Shown: in pieces, positions 46,771 to 55,015 of the stretch
How positions within the stretch are numbered: the first letter of the stretch is position 1
Layout of the letters: each line of letters starts with the position of its first letter
Assembly (NCBI GenBank): GCA_903835685.1
Contig: CAILNX010000030.1
Coordinates: 78,080 to 142,079 of the forward strand
Reading direction: 5' to 3'
Length of the DNA: 64,000 nt
Origin: an uncultured delta proteobacterium
Lineage (GTDB): Bacteria > Desulfobacterota > Desulfovibrionia > Desulfovibrionales > Desulfovibrionaceae
Translations under genes and position numbers: made by a program
The notes under the pieces: generated by a model
What the model was told of the DNA's origin: nothing
Databases searched by the model: none
The model's input: only the letters and a program-made list of their open reading frames with translations

Positions 46771-47622
46771 ATGACGCCGAAAGAAGTGGTTGCGTCTCAC
46801 CATCAGACGTTTGAAAGCATACGCCATTTTGACGAGCAGGGGAACGAATTCTGGCTTGCCCGAGAACTCGCGGTCGTCTTGGAGTACTCCCAATTCCGCC
46901 ATTTCCTGCCGGTCATTGCAAAAGCGAAAGAGGCATGTACTGGCAGCGGGCAGGTATTGGAAAACCATTTTGAGGATATCCTCACAATGGTCGAGATAGG
47001 TTCCGGGGCCAAACGGCCAATTGAGGATTGCCGTCTCACCCGCTACGCCTGCTATTTGATTGTCCAAAACGGCGATCCGTCCAAACCGGTCATTGCCAAC
47101 GGCCAAACATATTTTGCCATCCAGACCAGGCGGCAGGAACTCAGCGATGATCAAGCCTTCTCACGGTTGTCGGAGGATGAGCGCCGCCTGATGCTGCGCC
47201 GCGAAGTGGCGGAACACAACAAGGGACTGGTGGCCGCCGCCAAGGACGCCGGGGTGGAAACGACCCTGGACTATGCCATATTTCAGGACCACGGGTATCG
47301 CGGTCTCTACGGCGGCCTGGGAGCCAAGGACATACACTCCCGCAAGGGGCTCAAGAAGAGCCAGAAAATACTCGACCATATGGGCAGCACGGAACTCGCG
47401 GCCAACCTGTTCCGCGCCACACAGACGGAAGAGAAGCTGCGCCGGGACAAGATCAAGGGCAAGCGGGCCGCCAATGACACACATCACAAGGTTGGAGCAA
47501 AGGTCCGAAAAACCATCGAGGACCTTGGCGGAACCATGCCGGAACATCTCCCGACCCCGGATCGGAGTATCAAGCAACTTGAAAAGGGTCCGAAAAAGAT
47601 TGGCAAATCTGACGATGAATAG
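46771..47622 (+). CDS. dinD: DinD-type DNA damage-inducible protein
   Basis: 283-residue protein of the DinD/BRO-N-like family. It opens with HHQTFESIRHFDEQGNEFWL and ARELAVVLEYSQFRHFLPVI, keeps AIQTRRQELSDDQAFSRLSE and ends with KAANDTHHKVGAKVRKTIED-type helices. E. coli DinD inhibits RecA activity and is SOS-induced (established). No canonical LexA box is evident upstream. Lower GC and the position beside the tRNA-Arg island suggest horizontal arrival. Confidence 0.9.
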   Translation: MTPKEVVASHHQTFESIRHFDEQGNEFWLARELAVVLEYSQFRHFLPVIAKAKEACTGSGQVLENHFEDILTMVEIGSGAKRPIEDCRLTRYACYLIVQNGDPSKPVIANGQTYFAIQTRRQELSDDQAFSRLSEDERRLMLRREVAEHNKGLVAAAKDAGVETTLDYAIFQDHGYRGLYGGLGAKDIHSRKGLKKSQKILDHMGSTELAANLFRATQTEEKLRRDKIKGKRAANDTHHKVGAKVRKTIEDLGGTMPEHLPTPDRSIKQLEKGPKKIGKSDDE

Positions 47623-47658
47623 CGGCAGCATTCCTGTCCGACCTTTCCCCCCTCATCC

Positions 47659-47681
47659 AAACCCGCCCCGGCGGGTTTTTT
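47659..47681 (+). terminator. Rho-independent terminator after dinD
   Basis: AAACCCGC / GCGGGTTT stem with CCCG loop and a T-run. It is 37 bp after the dinD stop. Confidence 0.9.
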
Positions 47682-47817
47682 GTTGCTCCGTGACCGAGAT
47701 ACCCTGGGATTCCGGTTGCGCCGACCGCTTTTCCTCATGGCTCTTCACTGAAGAGAGTGGGAACAGGATGGGGGCAGAAACAAAGAACAACGAAAAAGGG
47801 GCCAGACATCTCTGTCC

Positions 47818-47879
47818 AACCCCTTGATTTCCATGGTGCGCCCGGCAGGATTCGAACCTGCGGCCTACGGATTCGTAGT
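47818..47879 (-). repeat. att site: 3' half of tRNA-Arg(ACG), left copy
   Basis: 62 bp identical to 54743-54804. On the minus strand it holds the anticodon loop CTACGAA (anticodon ACG), T-arm GCAGGTTCGAATCCTGC and acceptor end CGGGCGCACCA of tRNA-Arg (47878-47834). It continues to 47818 with the start of the terminator stem, which is completed outside the identical block by a diverged GGACAGAGATGTC hairpin and T-run. The 5' half of the tRNA is absent, so this is an integration scar (attL-type), not a working tRNA gene. Confidence 0.88.
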
Positions 47880-48030
47880 TCTTTTTTCATACTTTCACGG
47901 CCCTTCATAAATCCGCACGGAAGCCTTGACACCATTGGCTTAAGAGGCTATTTCCTTTTCAAGGTGAAAGCACGTGAAAAACCCTCTTTCACCCCCAAAG
48001 TGGGGAGAGGGTGGGGAGAGGAAAAAGCCC

Positions 48031-49251
48031 ATGCCGGTACTTTGGCTCAAAACAAATTATCCGGGGGTCAGGTTCTACGAACACCCCACCCGCAAGCATG
48101 GGGTGAACAAGGACCGCTATTTCGCCATTCGCGCCCAGGTTGAAGGCAAGCGCCGGGAGGAAGGGCTGGGCTGGGCCTCTGAAGGCTGGACAGCTACCAA
48201 GGCGGCCCAGGAGGTTGCCGCGCTGAAAAAGGCCCATATCACGGGCGAGGGGCCGCGAAACCTGGCCGAGAAGCGGGCTATGGCCGAGGCCCAGCGGCAG
48301 GCCGAACAAGAAGCCCAGGCCCAGGCCGAAAAGGCCGCCTTGAGCTTTGGCCGGTTCTTTCTGGATACCTATTTTCCCCTGGCGAAAGCCGACAAGGGCT
48401 GGCGGTCAGTGGCCCGTGAGGATCAAGTTTTCCGCCTCTGGCTTGCCCCGGTGATAGGCAAGCTGCCCCTGAAAGACGTGGCTCCCTTCCACCTTGAGCG
48501 GATCAAAAAGAACATGACAGACGCGGGCCGGGCCGCTCAATCCATCCGGTATGCCCTGGCCGTGGCCCGTCAGGTGTTCAACCATGCCCGGCGGGTGGGC
48601 CTGTATCATGACGTTTCCCCCACCACGAAGGTCAAGAAACCCGCTGCGGATAACCGGCGCTCTCGCTTTCTGACCCATGAGGAAGCTGAAAAGCTGATTG
48701 AAGCCTTGGCGGCCGGGAGCCTGGAATGCCGGGACATGGCCCTGTTATCTCTCCATTGCGGACTCCGGGCCGGTGAAATCTTTACCCTGACATGGGGTGA
48801 CGTGGACATGGAGCGGGAACTCCTGGCGATCAAGGACACCAAAAGCGGCAAGAACCGGGTGGCCTTCATGACCGGAGAGATAAGGGCCATATTCGAGGGA
48901 ATGGAACGGGGTGCGCCCACTGACCTAGTTATTCCGGGCCGTGGTGGTGTTCCCCGGGTTGCCATGTCCGCGACCTTTGACCGGGTAGTGACGGCCCTCG
49001 GCCTGAATGAAGGCATTATGGACAACCGGCAAAAGGTGGTGTTCCATAGTCTGCGGCATACGTTCGCAAGCTGGCTTGTGGAAGCCGGAACCGACCTCTA
49101 CACGGTCAAGACCCTTATGGGGCATGGTTCCCTTGCCATGACCGAACGCTACAGCCACCTTGCCCCGGACACCATGCGCCGGGCGGTCAAGGGGCTGGAA
49201 AAGCATATGCAGGGCCTGGGAAAGGCGAAGGTGATTCAACTGCGCGGCTAA
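48031..49251 (+). CDS. int: Tyrosine recombinase / integrase
   Basis: 406-residue phage-type integrase. An N-terminal arm-binding region (about 1-60) and SAM-like core-binding domain (about 105-200) precede the catalytic domain with Arg in LHCGLRAGEIFTL, Lys in TKSGKNRVAF, HxxR in FHSLRHTFASWL, the second His in LMGHGSLAMTERYSHL and the Tyr nucleophile in that same motif. ATG 48031 has GAGGAA upstream. It lies 152 bp from the tRNA-Arg att copy, facing into the element, so it is the enzyme expected to use that site. Confidence 0.95.
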   Translation: MPVLWLKTNYPGVRFYEHPTRKHGVNKDRYFAIRAQVEGKRREEGLGWASEGWTATKAAQEVAALKKAHITGEGPRNLAEKRAMAEAQRQAEQEAQAQAEKAALSFGRFFLDTYFPLAKADKGWRSVAREDQVFRLWLAPVIGKLPLKDVAPFHLERIKKNMTDAGRAAQSIRYALAVARQVFNHARRVGLYHDVSPTTKVKKPAADNRRSRFLTHEEAEKLIEALAAGSLECRDMALLSLHCGLRAGEIFTLTWGDVDMERELLAIKDTKSGKNRVAFMTGEIRAIFEGMERGAPTDLVIPGRGGVPRVAMSATFDRVVTALGLNEGIMDNRQKVVFHSLRHTFASWLVEAGTDLYTVKTLMGHGSLAMTERYSHLAPDTMRRAVKGLEKHMQGLGKAKVIQLRG

Positions 49252-50304
49252 CCAGTCCAGGGCTATTGAAAGAACCGCAAACGTAGTGCAACGCTATTTC
49301 CAGGGTCTAGGGGCGGCCTCATGAACTGCCTTGAAAAGCCGCTTTCCTGGCGGCCTGGCCTTGGGCCTCGCCCCCTGACTCCCTTCCTCAAACTGTCGAT
49401 AGCTTCACTAGCGCAAAAATTTGAATTTTTTGTCATCTAATTCAAGTGGTTATACCCGCTCCCACTCCCCTCCTTACTCTCCGACAAATGGCAGTCTAGT
49501 CCTCTATTCTGTCCGAAAAATCGTTGAATTACAGAAGGATGAAAAAGATATGAAACGTATGGTATTGGATTTGAAAAGGCATGGGGAGCGATGAAGCAAA
49601 ATCCCCACAAAGCAGAATCTTTCAGTGACTACGGGCGGTTATGCTTGTGGAAAAGCCTTGGCCTGATTCCATATTTGACGTAGTATGTCTCACGTTGAAG
49701 GGACGGAAAGGGGATGATTGCTCTGTAAAAGTATATTTTCCTAGGGTTGGCACAGGTGGATTTCGGAATAATTCGCCACGATAGGAAGCGCATCCGACAC
49801 TTTCGCCATACCAGCCCGTGCCGTAGGTCAACAAATTATATTTTTTGTGGGTTATATAGTATAAATTTTCATACAAGAGGATTTCTGCGCCTAGTTGCCC
49901 TCAAAGAAAAGTGCGGCCTGAATATGTTTCCTCCCCGGCCCAGGGCCGGGTCTTCGGGCGAAAGGACCACAGCACGGCCTTGTATTCTGTCCGAAAAATC
50001 GATGAATTACATATGGATGATAAAGATATGAAACGGGTGTTACAAGAATTGAAAGATCGTGTCAGATGCTGCGAAGGAGTAGCGGTCATGTAAAAGATTG
50101 ACGCGGTCGAATTGACCGACTCAATAAAACAAAGCCGCCCCAGCTAGGAGCCAGGGCGGGACTTGGGAAGAACGCGCTTGGCGGCGCGTCCAGGCAGAAG
50201 AACCTACACCCTCTGCCTATTCTCCCCGGCCCCTCAATGTCAACTCCTTTTCGGCGGCGGTAAAACCGTAGCCCGGGCATGATTGTGCCCGATAGGAGAG
50301 TCTT
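49252..50304. other. Gene-poor region with an imperfect direct repeat
   Basis: No convincing full gene. Two ~75-bp direct repeats (49502-49576 and 49982-50056) share TATTCTGTCCGAAAAATCG and GATATGAAACG. In the same frame they encode similar peptides (YSVRKIVELQKDEKDMKRM and YSVRKIDELHMDDKDMKRV), so a small gene was duplicated and at least one copy is degenerate. A CGGGCA/TGCCCG hairpin (50273-50290) lies just before the RBS of the next gene. Confidence 0.6.
49911..50093 (+). CDS. Possible 60-residue protein, duplicated C-terminal part
   Basis: GTG-initiated frame ending YSVRKIDELHMDDKDMKRVL QELKDRVRCCEGVAVM. Its C-terminal part matches a truncated copy 480 bp upstream. The coding potential of the N-terminal half is doubtful. 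No family recognised. Confidence 0.35.
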   Translation: MRPEYVSSPAQGRVFGRKDHSTALYSVRKIDELHMDDKDMKRVLQELKDRVRCCEGVAVM

Positions 50305-50553
50305 GTGCAAAAGACTAGCCCCACCATTTTTTCATCCGTAGAAAGCCTTCTCCCTCCCCTTGTCTGGCGTCACAGGTGGAACGAGTACCGCGACAAGTGC
50401 GGGCTCCCCTTCTCTCGCGGCACGATGCAGAACATGGACAGTGAAGGGCGCGGCCCTGGCAAGGTCATGTTCGGCAAGCGGGTGGCCTACAAGCGTGAAG
50501 ATCTGATTCAGTGGTTGAACAGCATGGCGGGGGGCCAGCATGGAAAGAACTAG
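50305..50553 (+). CDS. AlpA-like small HTH protein
   Basis: 82-residue basic protein with WRHRWNEYRDKCGLPFSRGT, GRGPGKVMFGKRVAYKREDL and IQWLNSM. This is the wing-type layout (helix, loop, FGKRVAYKREDLIQWL) of AlpA/excisionase-like regulators that sit between integrase and replication genes in satellites. GTG start with AGGAG 6 nt upstream; overlaps the helicase gene. Likely controls excision or replication genes. Confidence 0.75.
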   Translation: MQKTSPTIFSSVESLLPPLVWRHRWNEYRDKCGLPFSRGTMQNMDSEGRGPGKVMFGKRVAYKREDLIQWLNSMAGGQHGKN

Positions 50554-51772
50554 CCCCGAAGTCGAGGCCAATGTGTTGAGTGGCCTATTCCAGCATCCGG
50601 CCTTATTCGATCACATGAAAGGCCGCCTGACCGCCGGGCACTTCAAGGACCCCACGCACAAGCAGGTATTCGCGGCCATGTGCTCCTGTCGAGCCAAGCA
50701 CCAGCCCGTGGACGTGGCAACCGTATCCGAGGCCCTGTACATGGCCCACGGCCCGAAGGCGGACACGACGGCGATCATCCCCTTGGCCTGTTCCTCAACC
50801 AGCGAGGGCACGGCCCTACGGGAGATTGATGCCCTTGTGGGGCCGGTTGCCGAGGTCCAGGTTACAACCCCGGTCAATCCTCTTGTGGTGGTCAATGCCG
50901 CTGACCTTCTCCTTATGGACCTTCCCGAGCGGGGGCATGTCCTTCATCCCATCATTCCCGAACAGGGGCTTTGTATGCTCCATGCGGCCCGGGGCCTGGG
51001 CAAGACGTGGGCGGCCTTGTCCATCGCCTACGCGGTTGCCAGTGGTCAGAAGGTCTTTGGCAGGTGGTTGGCCCCGGCTCCCCGGAGAGTCCTGTACTTG
51101 GACGGGGAAATGCCCGCCACGGCCATGAGGGAACGGCTGGCCCAGATCATCGCCGGGTATGAACGCGGCCTTGAGGACCCGGACAACCTCAAAATACTGA
51201 CCCCTGACCTACAACCGGACTTCATGCCGAACATAGCCCGGGAGGAATCCCAAGCCCTCCTTGCCCCGTACCTTGAAGGCGTGGACTTCATGGTGGTGGA
51301 CAACCTGGCGACTCTGGGCAGGCACGGCCGCGAGAACGAGGCCGAAAGCTGGCAACCCCTTCAAGCGTGGTTCCTCTCTCTCCGGCGGGCCGGAAAGTCT
51401 GTGTTGATAGTCCACCACTCAGGGAAGGGAGGCGGGCAGCGTGGGACCTCGGCCAAGGAGGATGTACTTGATACGGTCATCGCCCTGCGAAGGCCCGAGG
51501 ACTACACGGCCGAACAGGGGGCGCGTTTCGAGGTCCACCTTGAGAAGGCCCGAGGCCTGTGCGGGGATGAGTCCAGGGCGTTCGAGGCCACCTTGCGAAT
51601 GGATCACGACAAAGCCGTTTGGTCCACCATGGACATTCAGGACTTGGAGCTTGAAACCGTCAGGCGCTTGACTGCGGAAGGCATGAGCGCCCGCGAAATA
51701 GCCGATGAAACGGGCATGTCCAAGTCCAAGGCCAACCGCCTTCAGAAGCGGATCAAGGGGGGGCAGTCATGA
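50540..51772 (+). CDS. DnaB-N/RepA-like replicative helicase-ATPase
   Basis: 410-residue protein. A DnaB N-terminal-type helical domain (VEANVLSGLFQHPALFDHMK) is fused to a RecA-fold AAA_25/RepA-like ATPase with Walker A HAARGLGKTWAALS, Walker B VDFMVVDNL, and the RepA-type HHSGKGGGQRGTSAKEDVLD. A C-terminal HTH (GMSAREIADETGMSKSKANR) may recognise origin repeats. It overlaps genes on both sides and directly precedes the iteron cluster, so it is probably the initiator/helicase of this element. Confidence 0.9.
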   Translation: MERTSPEVEANVLSGLFQHPALFDHMKGRLTAGHFKDPTHKQVFAAMCSCRAKHQPVDVATVSEALYMAHGPKADTTAIIPLACSSTSEGTALREIDALVGPVAEVQVTTPVNPLVVVNAADLLLMDLPERGHVLHPIIPEQGLCMLHAARGLGKTWAALSIAYAVASGQKVFGRWLAPAPRRVLYLDGEMPATAMRERLAQIIAGYERGLEDPDNLKILTPDLQPDFMPNIAREESQALLAPYLEGVDFMVVDNLATLGRHGRENEAESWQPLQAWFLSLRRAGKSVLIVHHSGKGGGQRGTSAKEDVLDTVIALRRPEDYTAEQGARFEVHLEKARGLCGDESRAFEATLRMDHDKAVWSTMDIQDLELETVRRLTAEGMSAREIADETGMSKSKANRLQKRIKGGQS

Positions 51773-52086
51773 GCCGAAACAGCACTGTCCCACTTGTCCC
51801 ATGCCTAGAGAATGGGACAGTGGGACACCAACCAAAAATTGACATAAAAGCCTTAGCAATCAGCGTGTTACATGGAAAGAAGGTGTCCCAATGGGGTGGG
51901 ACAGAACAGGTAGGGCGTGGGACAGTGGGACAGGCTGTCCCGGCGACTCCCGAAACCCCGACCGAACGCTTTACCCGAGTTTGCCGGGAGTACTGGGCCG
52001 GGTGCTTCTCCTGCCCGGACTGCGACATGAGGAAGCTCAATTTCTGCAACCGGCACGGGGGCACGGATGGAGGGTGGACGCAATGA
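51769..52086 (+). CDS. Hypothetical protein overlying the iteron cluster
   Basis: 105-residue frame coupled to the helicase gene by ATGA. The first half is encoded by repeat-rich DNA and shows no fold. The second half has ERFTRVCREYWAGCFSCPDC and FCNRHGG, a Cys/His pattern that may bind zinc. The start may lie further in; the C-terminal half is the more credible part. Confidence 0.5.
   Translation: MSRNSTVPLVPCLENGTVGHQPKIDIKALAISVLHGKKVSQWGGTEQVGRGTVGQAVPATPETPTERFTRVCREYWAGCFSCPDCDMRKLNFCNRHGGTDGGWTQ
51786..51942. repeat. Iteron cluster, candidate replication origin
   Basis: Eight exact copies of TGTCCCA or its complement TGGGACA (51786, 51795, 51813, 51821, 51884, 51897, 51918, 51926), plus a TGTCCCG at about 51936. 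They form inverted clusters around an AT-rich centre (51830-51880). Placement immediately after a RepA/DnaB-like ATPase is typical of iteron origins. Confidence 0.75.
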
Positions 52087-52185
52087 ACGCGCCCACGCTC
52101 AAGATTATTTGCGACAGCCACGGGGAAGCGACATGAACCGGACAAACCGACACAAAAAATGAGTATTTTTGAAACCGCCGGGAAT

Positions 52186-52200
52186 CTTACTGGCAGTAAG
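52186..52200. promoter_or_regulatory. 15-bp palindrome upstream of the zinc-ribbon gene
   Basis: CTTACTG-G-CAGTAAG, perfect, 70 bp before the start of the next gene. AACCGGAC (52136-52143) and GTCCGGTT (52229-52236) flank it as a wider inverted repeat. Operator-like. Confidence 0.5.
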
Positions 52201-52270
52201 ATCAACGCATGATTTTGGTTCAAAAAGTGGTCCGGTTAGCCAATAGATTTCGTAATATTTCGAGGTGAAC

Positions 52271-52870
52271 ATGGGCGGGTATGGTTCTGGACGGCCCGGG
52301 TGGAAGTCGAATACCCGGGATTATTTGCGGCTGGACATTCGGTATCTGGCCCGGCGGGGCTTCCTGTCCCCTGGGTCCGCTTCCTCATTGAGTTGGAGCT
52401 TTGGCGGTGAAAGTAGATCCACCATTGACGTGAGGGCACAGCCGGGGTCCGTGGTGCTCAACTACCGTGTTCGCCCCTGTGGTGGGGAGTGGACGCCAGT
52501 TCAAGAGATCGTGGATATCATCCAAGTCCCCTGCCGGTACGGAGGGACCCGCCCCATGGGCCTTTGCCCGGGATGCGGGCGGCGGGTGCTTGTGCTCTAT
52601 GGCCGAAGGTATTTCCGCTGCCGGGCCTGCCACGGGCTGGCCTACAGTTCGCAATCCGAAATGGAGCGGGATAGGATGATGAACCGGGCGCACAAACTGC
52701 GGGAGAGGCTAGGGGGTGAGCCCGGGATGGGTTCATGGACTCAGAAGCCCAAGTGGATGCGCTGGGCCACGTATGAGCGGATGGTGGATGAGATTCACGC
52801 CCTGGAAGAGGGCTCAATCGCATTGCTGATGTGGGACAAGTGGTTGAAGCGGCCGGGGGGTAGGGGGTGA
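52271..52870 (+). CDS. MGGYGSGR-type zinc-ribbon protein of mobile elements
   Basis: 199-residue protein of a widespread but uncharacterised family that begins MGGYGSGRPGWKSNTRDYLR. A central beta-rich part (QEIVDIIQVPCRYGGTRPMG) is followed by a zinc ribbon LCPGCGRRV ... FRCRACHGLAY and a basic helical tail. GAGGTGA precedes ATG 52271. Family members occur in integrative elements and satellites; DNA or RNA binding is likely but unproven. Confidence 0.82.
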   Translation: MGGYGSGRPGWKSNTRDYLRLDIRYLARRGFLSPGSASSLSWSFGGESRSTIDVRAQPGSVVLNYRVRPCGGEWTPVQEIVDIIQVPCRYGGTRPMGLCPGCGRRVLVLYGRRYFRCRACHGLAYSSQSEMERDRMMNRAHKLRERLGGEPGMGSWTQKPKWMRWATYERMVDEIHALEEGSIALLMWDKWLKRPGGRG

Positions 52871-53159
52871 CAAAGTATGGAGCCTTCCCCGTGAAGACCG
52901 CGTGGGGGCAATCGCGTGTAGTTTCCAAAAACAACGGGGGGAAATATCCGGTTCGCCCGACACAAGCCACAGGCTACGCGCGCGAGGGAGAGGCTTGGAC
53001 TATTGTTGGAACATCTTGATGTAATAGAGAAAACAATACATTCGCTGGCCCCTAAAAGAATTTCCGCCCACCATCTTGATCAATTACAGGAATGACAATA
53101 AAAGGTGTGTACGGTTTAGACGATTGAGGGATTATTCCACGAATGAGGAGGATAGCCGT

Positions 53160-53504
53160 ATGTTTTTCAGACATGGCAAGGAAGTGATATTTTTATCGGT
53201 TGCCTTGTTTGCACTTATGCCATCGCTTGCATCGGCACAGAGGCCCATTTATGATGGGTTTGGATATGTTGCACCACTATCAGAAGCATATGAGCAAGCT
53301 GAAAAAATAAAACAGGAACGGCTCAAAACGAAAATGATGGAACTGGAACTGAAAGAAAGAGAGGAACGAAATCGGATGCGCTCACAACAAAGAGAGCAGC
53401 CCCAGACAAGTTCAAGCCCGAGTTATTTTGATGAGTGCATGAATAGATGTATGAATCTTCAGGGCGCGACAAAGTATGGATGCTATCTTGGTTGTAGTAA
53501 GTAG
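53160..53504 (+). CDS. Exported coiled-coil protein with C-terminal Cys motif
   Basis: 114-residue protein with a signal peptide (VIFLSVALFALMPSLASA), a charged helix (AYEQAEKIKQERLKTKMMEL) and a C-terminal CMNRCMNLQGATKYGCYLGC with four cysteines. AGGAGG upstream of the ATG. AT-rich compared with the core genome. 290 bp upstream (52871-53159) contain nothing recognisable. Function unknown. Confidence 0.72.
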   Translation: MFFRHGKEVIFLSVALFALMPSLASAQRPIYDGFGYVAPLSEAYEQAEKIKQERLKTKMMELELKEREERNRMRSQQREQPQTSSSPSYFDECMNRCMNLQGATKYGCYLGCSK

Positions 53505-53510
53505 TTGTAT

Positions 53511-54041
53511 TTAATTATCCTCTCTATATGTTTTGGAATGCTCCCTGTGTCTATTCCAGTTATCAAGGTACACCCTTGCCAACGCTGGTGATTCTAGTAT
53601 CAATAAGTTTTCAGCGTTCTTTTCCTCAGCGGCTTTCGTGAAGTTGAAACTACCTGTGATAACCGTTCGGTTATCCAGTATCATGACCTTGTTATGGGCA
53701 ATGGCGTGGGCCGAGTCATACCAGACCCCTAAGCCTGTAGCGTTTACCGTCTGGCCGAGTCCTCCGCGTTGCCCCTTGTCCAAAATTATAGCTACCTGGA
53801 CACCGCGCCACCTGGCCTCGATAAGGGCGTCTGCGATTGGCCGAGAGGTGAAACTGTATGCCTGGACGTGGATCGTTTTGTTGGCTTGGCCGATGGCCGA
53901 GACAATGGCGGACTGTGCTCCGCCGTGGGGGGAGAAATAGACATAAGATTGTGTAGTATGGCTCGTGACATTGAATGAATGGGAGGTAGAGGCCACAGGA
54001 AAATGAAACAAAACAAATATGGAAAGAATTAGCTTGAACAT
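53511..54041 (-). CDS. Secreted PLD-family nuclease (Nuc-like)
   Basis: 176-residue protein with a signal peptide (LILSIFVLFHFPVASTSH) and one phospholipase D domain: TIHVQAYSFTSRPIADALIE, then the HKD motif HNKVMILDNRTVITGSFNFT and EEKNAENLLILESP. Size matches plasmid-encoded Nuc endonucleases, which dimerise to form the active site. Convergent with the preceding gene, 6 bp apart. It may degrade incoming or competing DNA in the periplasm. Confidence 0.9.
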   Translation of the reverse strand: MFKLILSIFVLFHFPVASTSHSFNVTSHTTQSYVYFSPHGGAQSAIVSAIGQANKTIHVQAYSFTSRPIADALIEARWRGVQVAIILDKGQRGGLGQTVNATGLGVWYDSAHAIAHNKVMILDNRTVITGSFNFTKAAEEKNAENLLILESPALARVYLDNWNRHREHSKTYREDN

Positions 54042-54202
54042 ATTAAAATGGCAAAATTTATATTGTTGAATATTTCCAATTGCCTACACGGAACCACTAT
54101 TACCATACATGTTCTTATACTTTAGCGTTTGAAGTCCATCTTTTCCTTCACGCTATTCCAAATTGTGATTAAAAATATCTCAATAAACTGGCAATACCCA
54201 TA

Positions 54203-54544
54203 TCACCAGGAATATTCTGGCTCAAATAGGTACCATCCAAATATAATGACAGGGGCAATGACTGTCTCACAGAGGATGACACCTAAAGCAACATTCCCCC
54301 AAGAGACAGAATATTTGACATTTTTGATCTGCTTTTCTGAATCAAATAGGCCGTAAGGTTCAATTCGCTCGCAAATAGTTCTTCCATTTTCCTTAAAGCA
54401 AAGCTCTTTTGACTTTGCGCATCCTGACACTGCCAAGAATAGAATCAAAGCGGCAACAACCAAAAGCCCTAGTTTTTGATTCTTGCTTTTGCCTGGACTG
54501 ACTTTAGCCCCACGGGTGGCATCTAGGGGAAAGTATAATTTCAT
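54203..54544 (-). CDS. Small lipoprotein
   Basis: 113-residue protein: lipoprotein signal (LLVVAALILFLAVSGCAKSK) preceded by an unusually long N-terminal leader, and a second hydrophobic helix near the C-terminus (ALGVILCETVIAPVIIFGWY). ATG 54544 is preferred although its RBS is weak; the frame extends upstream to 54622. AT-rich. No family recognised. 160 bp before it (54042-54202) appear empty. Confidence 0.6.
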   Translation of the reverse strand: MKLYFPLDATRGAKVSPGKSKNQKLGLLVVAALILFLAVSGCAKSKELCFKENGRTICERIEPYGLFDSEKQIKNVKYSVSWGNVALGVILCETVIAPVIIFGWYLFEPEYSW

Positions 54545-54715
54545 TTTCGCGATACGCCATGAGTGAAGGCAAATGTCAATAGGTACAGAGGATAGGGCAA
54601 GATAGGGGGCGAGATGCCTCACAGACGATGGCGGTTCGGGTTGACCGGGCCGCCTTTCTCATGGTCCTTCACAGAATATAGTGGGGAGAGGGTGGGGAGA
54701 GGGGGAACGGGCCAA

Positions 54716-54750
54716 GAAAAAGGGGTTAAGCATTTTCTGCCTAACCCCTT
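54716..54750 (-). terminator. tRNA-type terminator at the right att copy
   Basis: AAGGGGTTA(G)GC / GC(T)TAACCCCTT stem with AGAAAAT loop and T-run on the minus strand. It would end a tRNA-Arg transcript reading leftward. Confidence 0.8.
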
Positions 54751-54804
54751 GATTTCCATGGTGCGCCCGGCAGGATTCGAACCTGCGGCCTACGGATTCG
54801 TAGT
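54743..54804 (-). repeat. att site: 3' half of tRNA-Arg(ACG), right copy
   Basis: Identical to 47818-47879. Holds tRNA-Arg 3' half (54803-54759), with the terminator AAGGGGTTA..TAACCCCTTTTT extending on the minus strand to about 54716. About 100 bp to the left are also similar, though diverged, to the left of the other copy. The 5' half of the tRNA is again missing, so this is the junction to a second element, with the intact tRNA presumably further right. Confidence 0.88.
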
Positions 54805-55015
54805 CAAAATCTCTGGGTTTCACAACCTCCTCAATTTAGTTGAACTCTTTGATATGACTGTATAAATCGATATCAAGCTTTAGCAGGATTTTGCTCATTT
54901 TAGCAGGTTTTGGAGGCATTTTCACACACAAATTCACACACGGGGGAAGGTACGGATTCGGACTTGTACCTTCCTCCCATCACCCCTTCTGCTCACGCAC
55001 CACCTGACTTCAAGT

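Noticed and set aside
47834..47878. Functional tRNA-Arg gene
   Set aside because: Only the anticodon loop through CCA is present; the D-arm and 5' acceptor strand are missing here and at 54759-54803.
49622..49876. 84-codon minus-strand frame
   Set aside because: No RBS, no recognisable family, and it crosses an AT-rich region with no supporting context.
54880..54945. Short repeats TTTAGCAGG and TTCACACAC as a CRISPR or iteron array
   Set aside because: Only two copies of each. They may be integrase arm sites but are too few to call.
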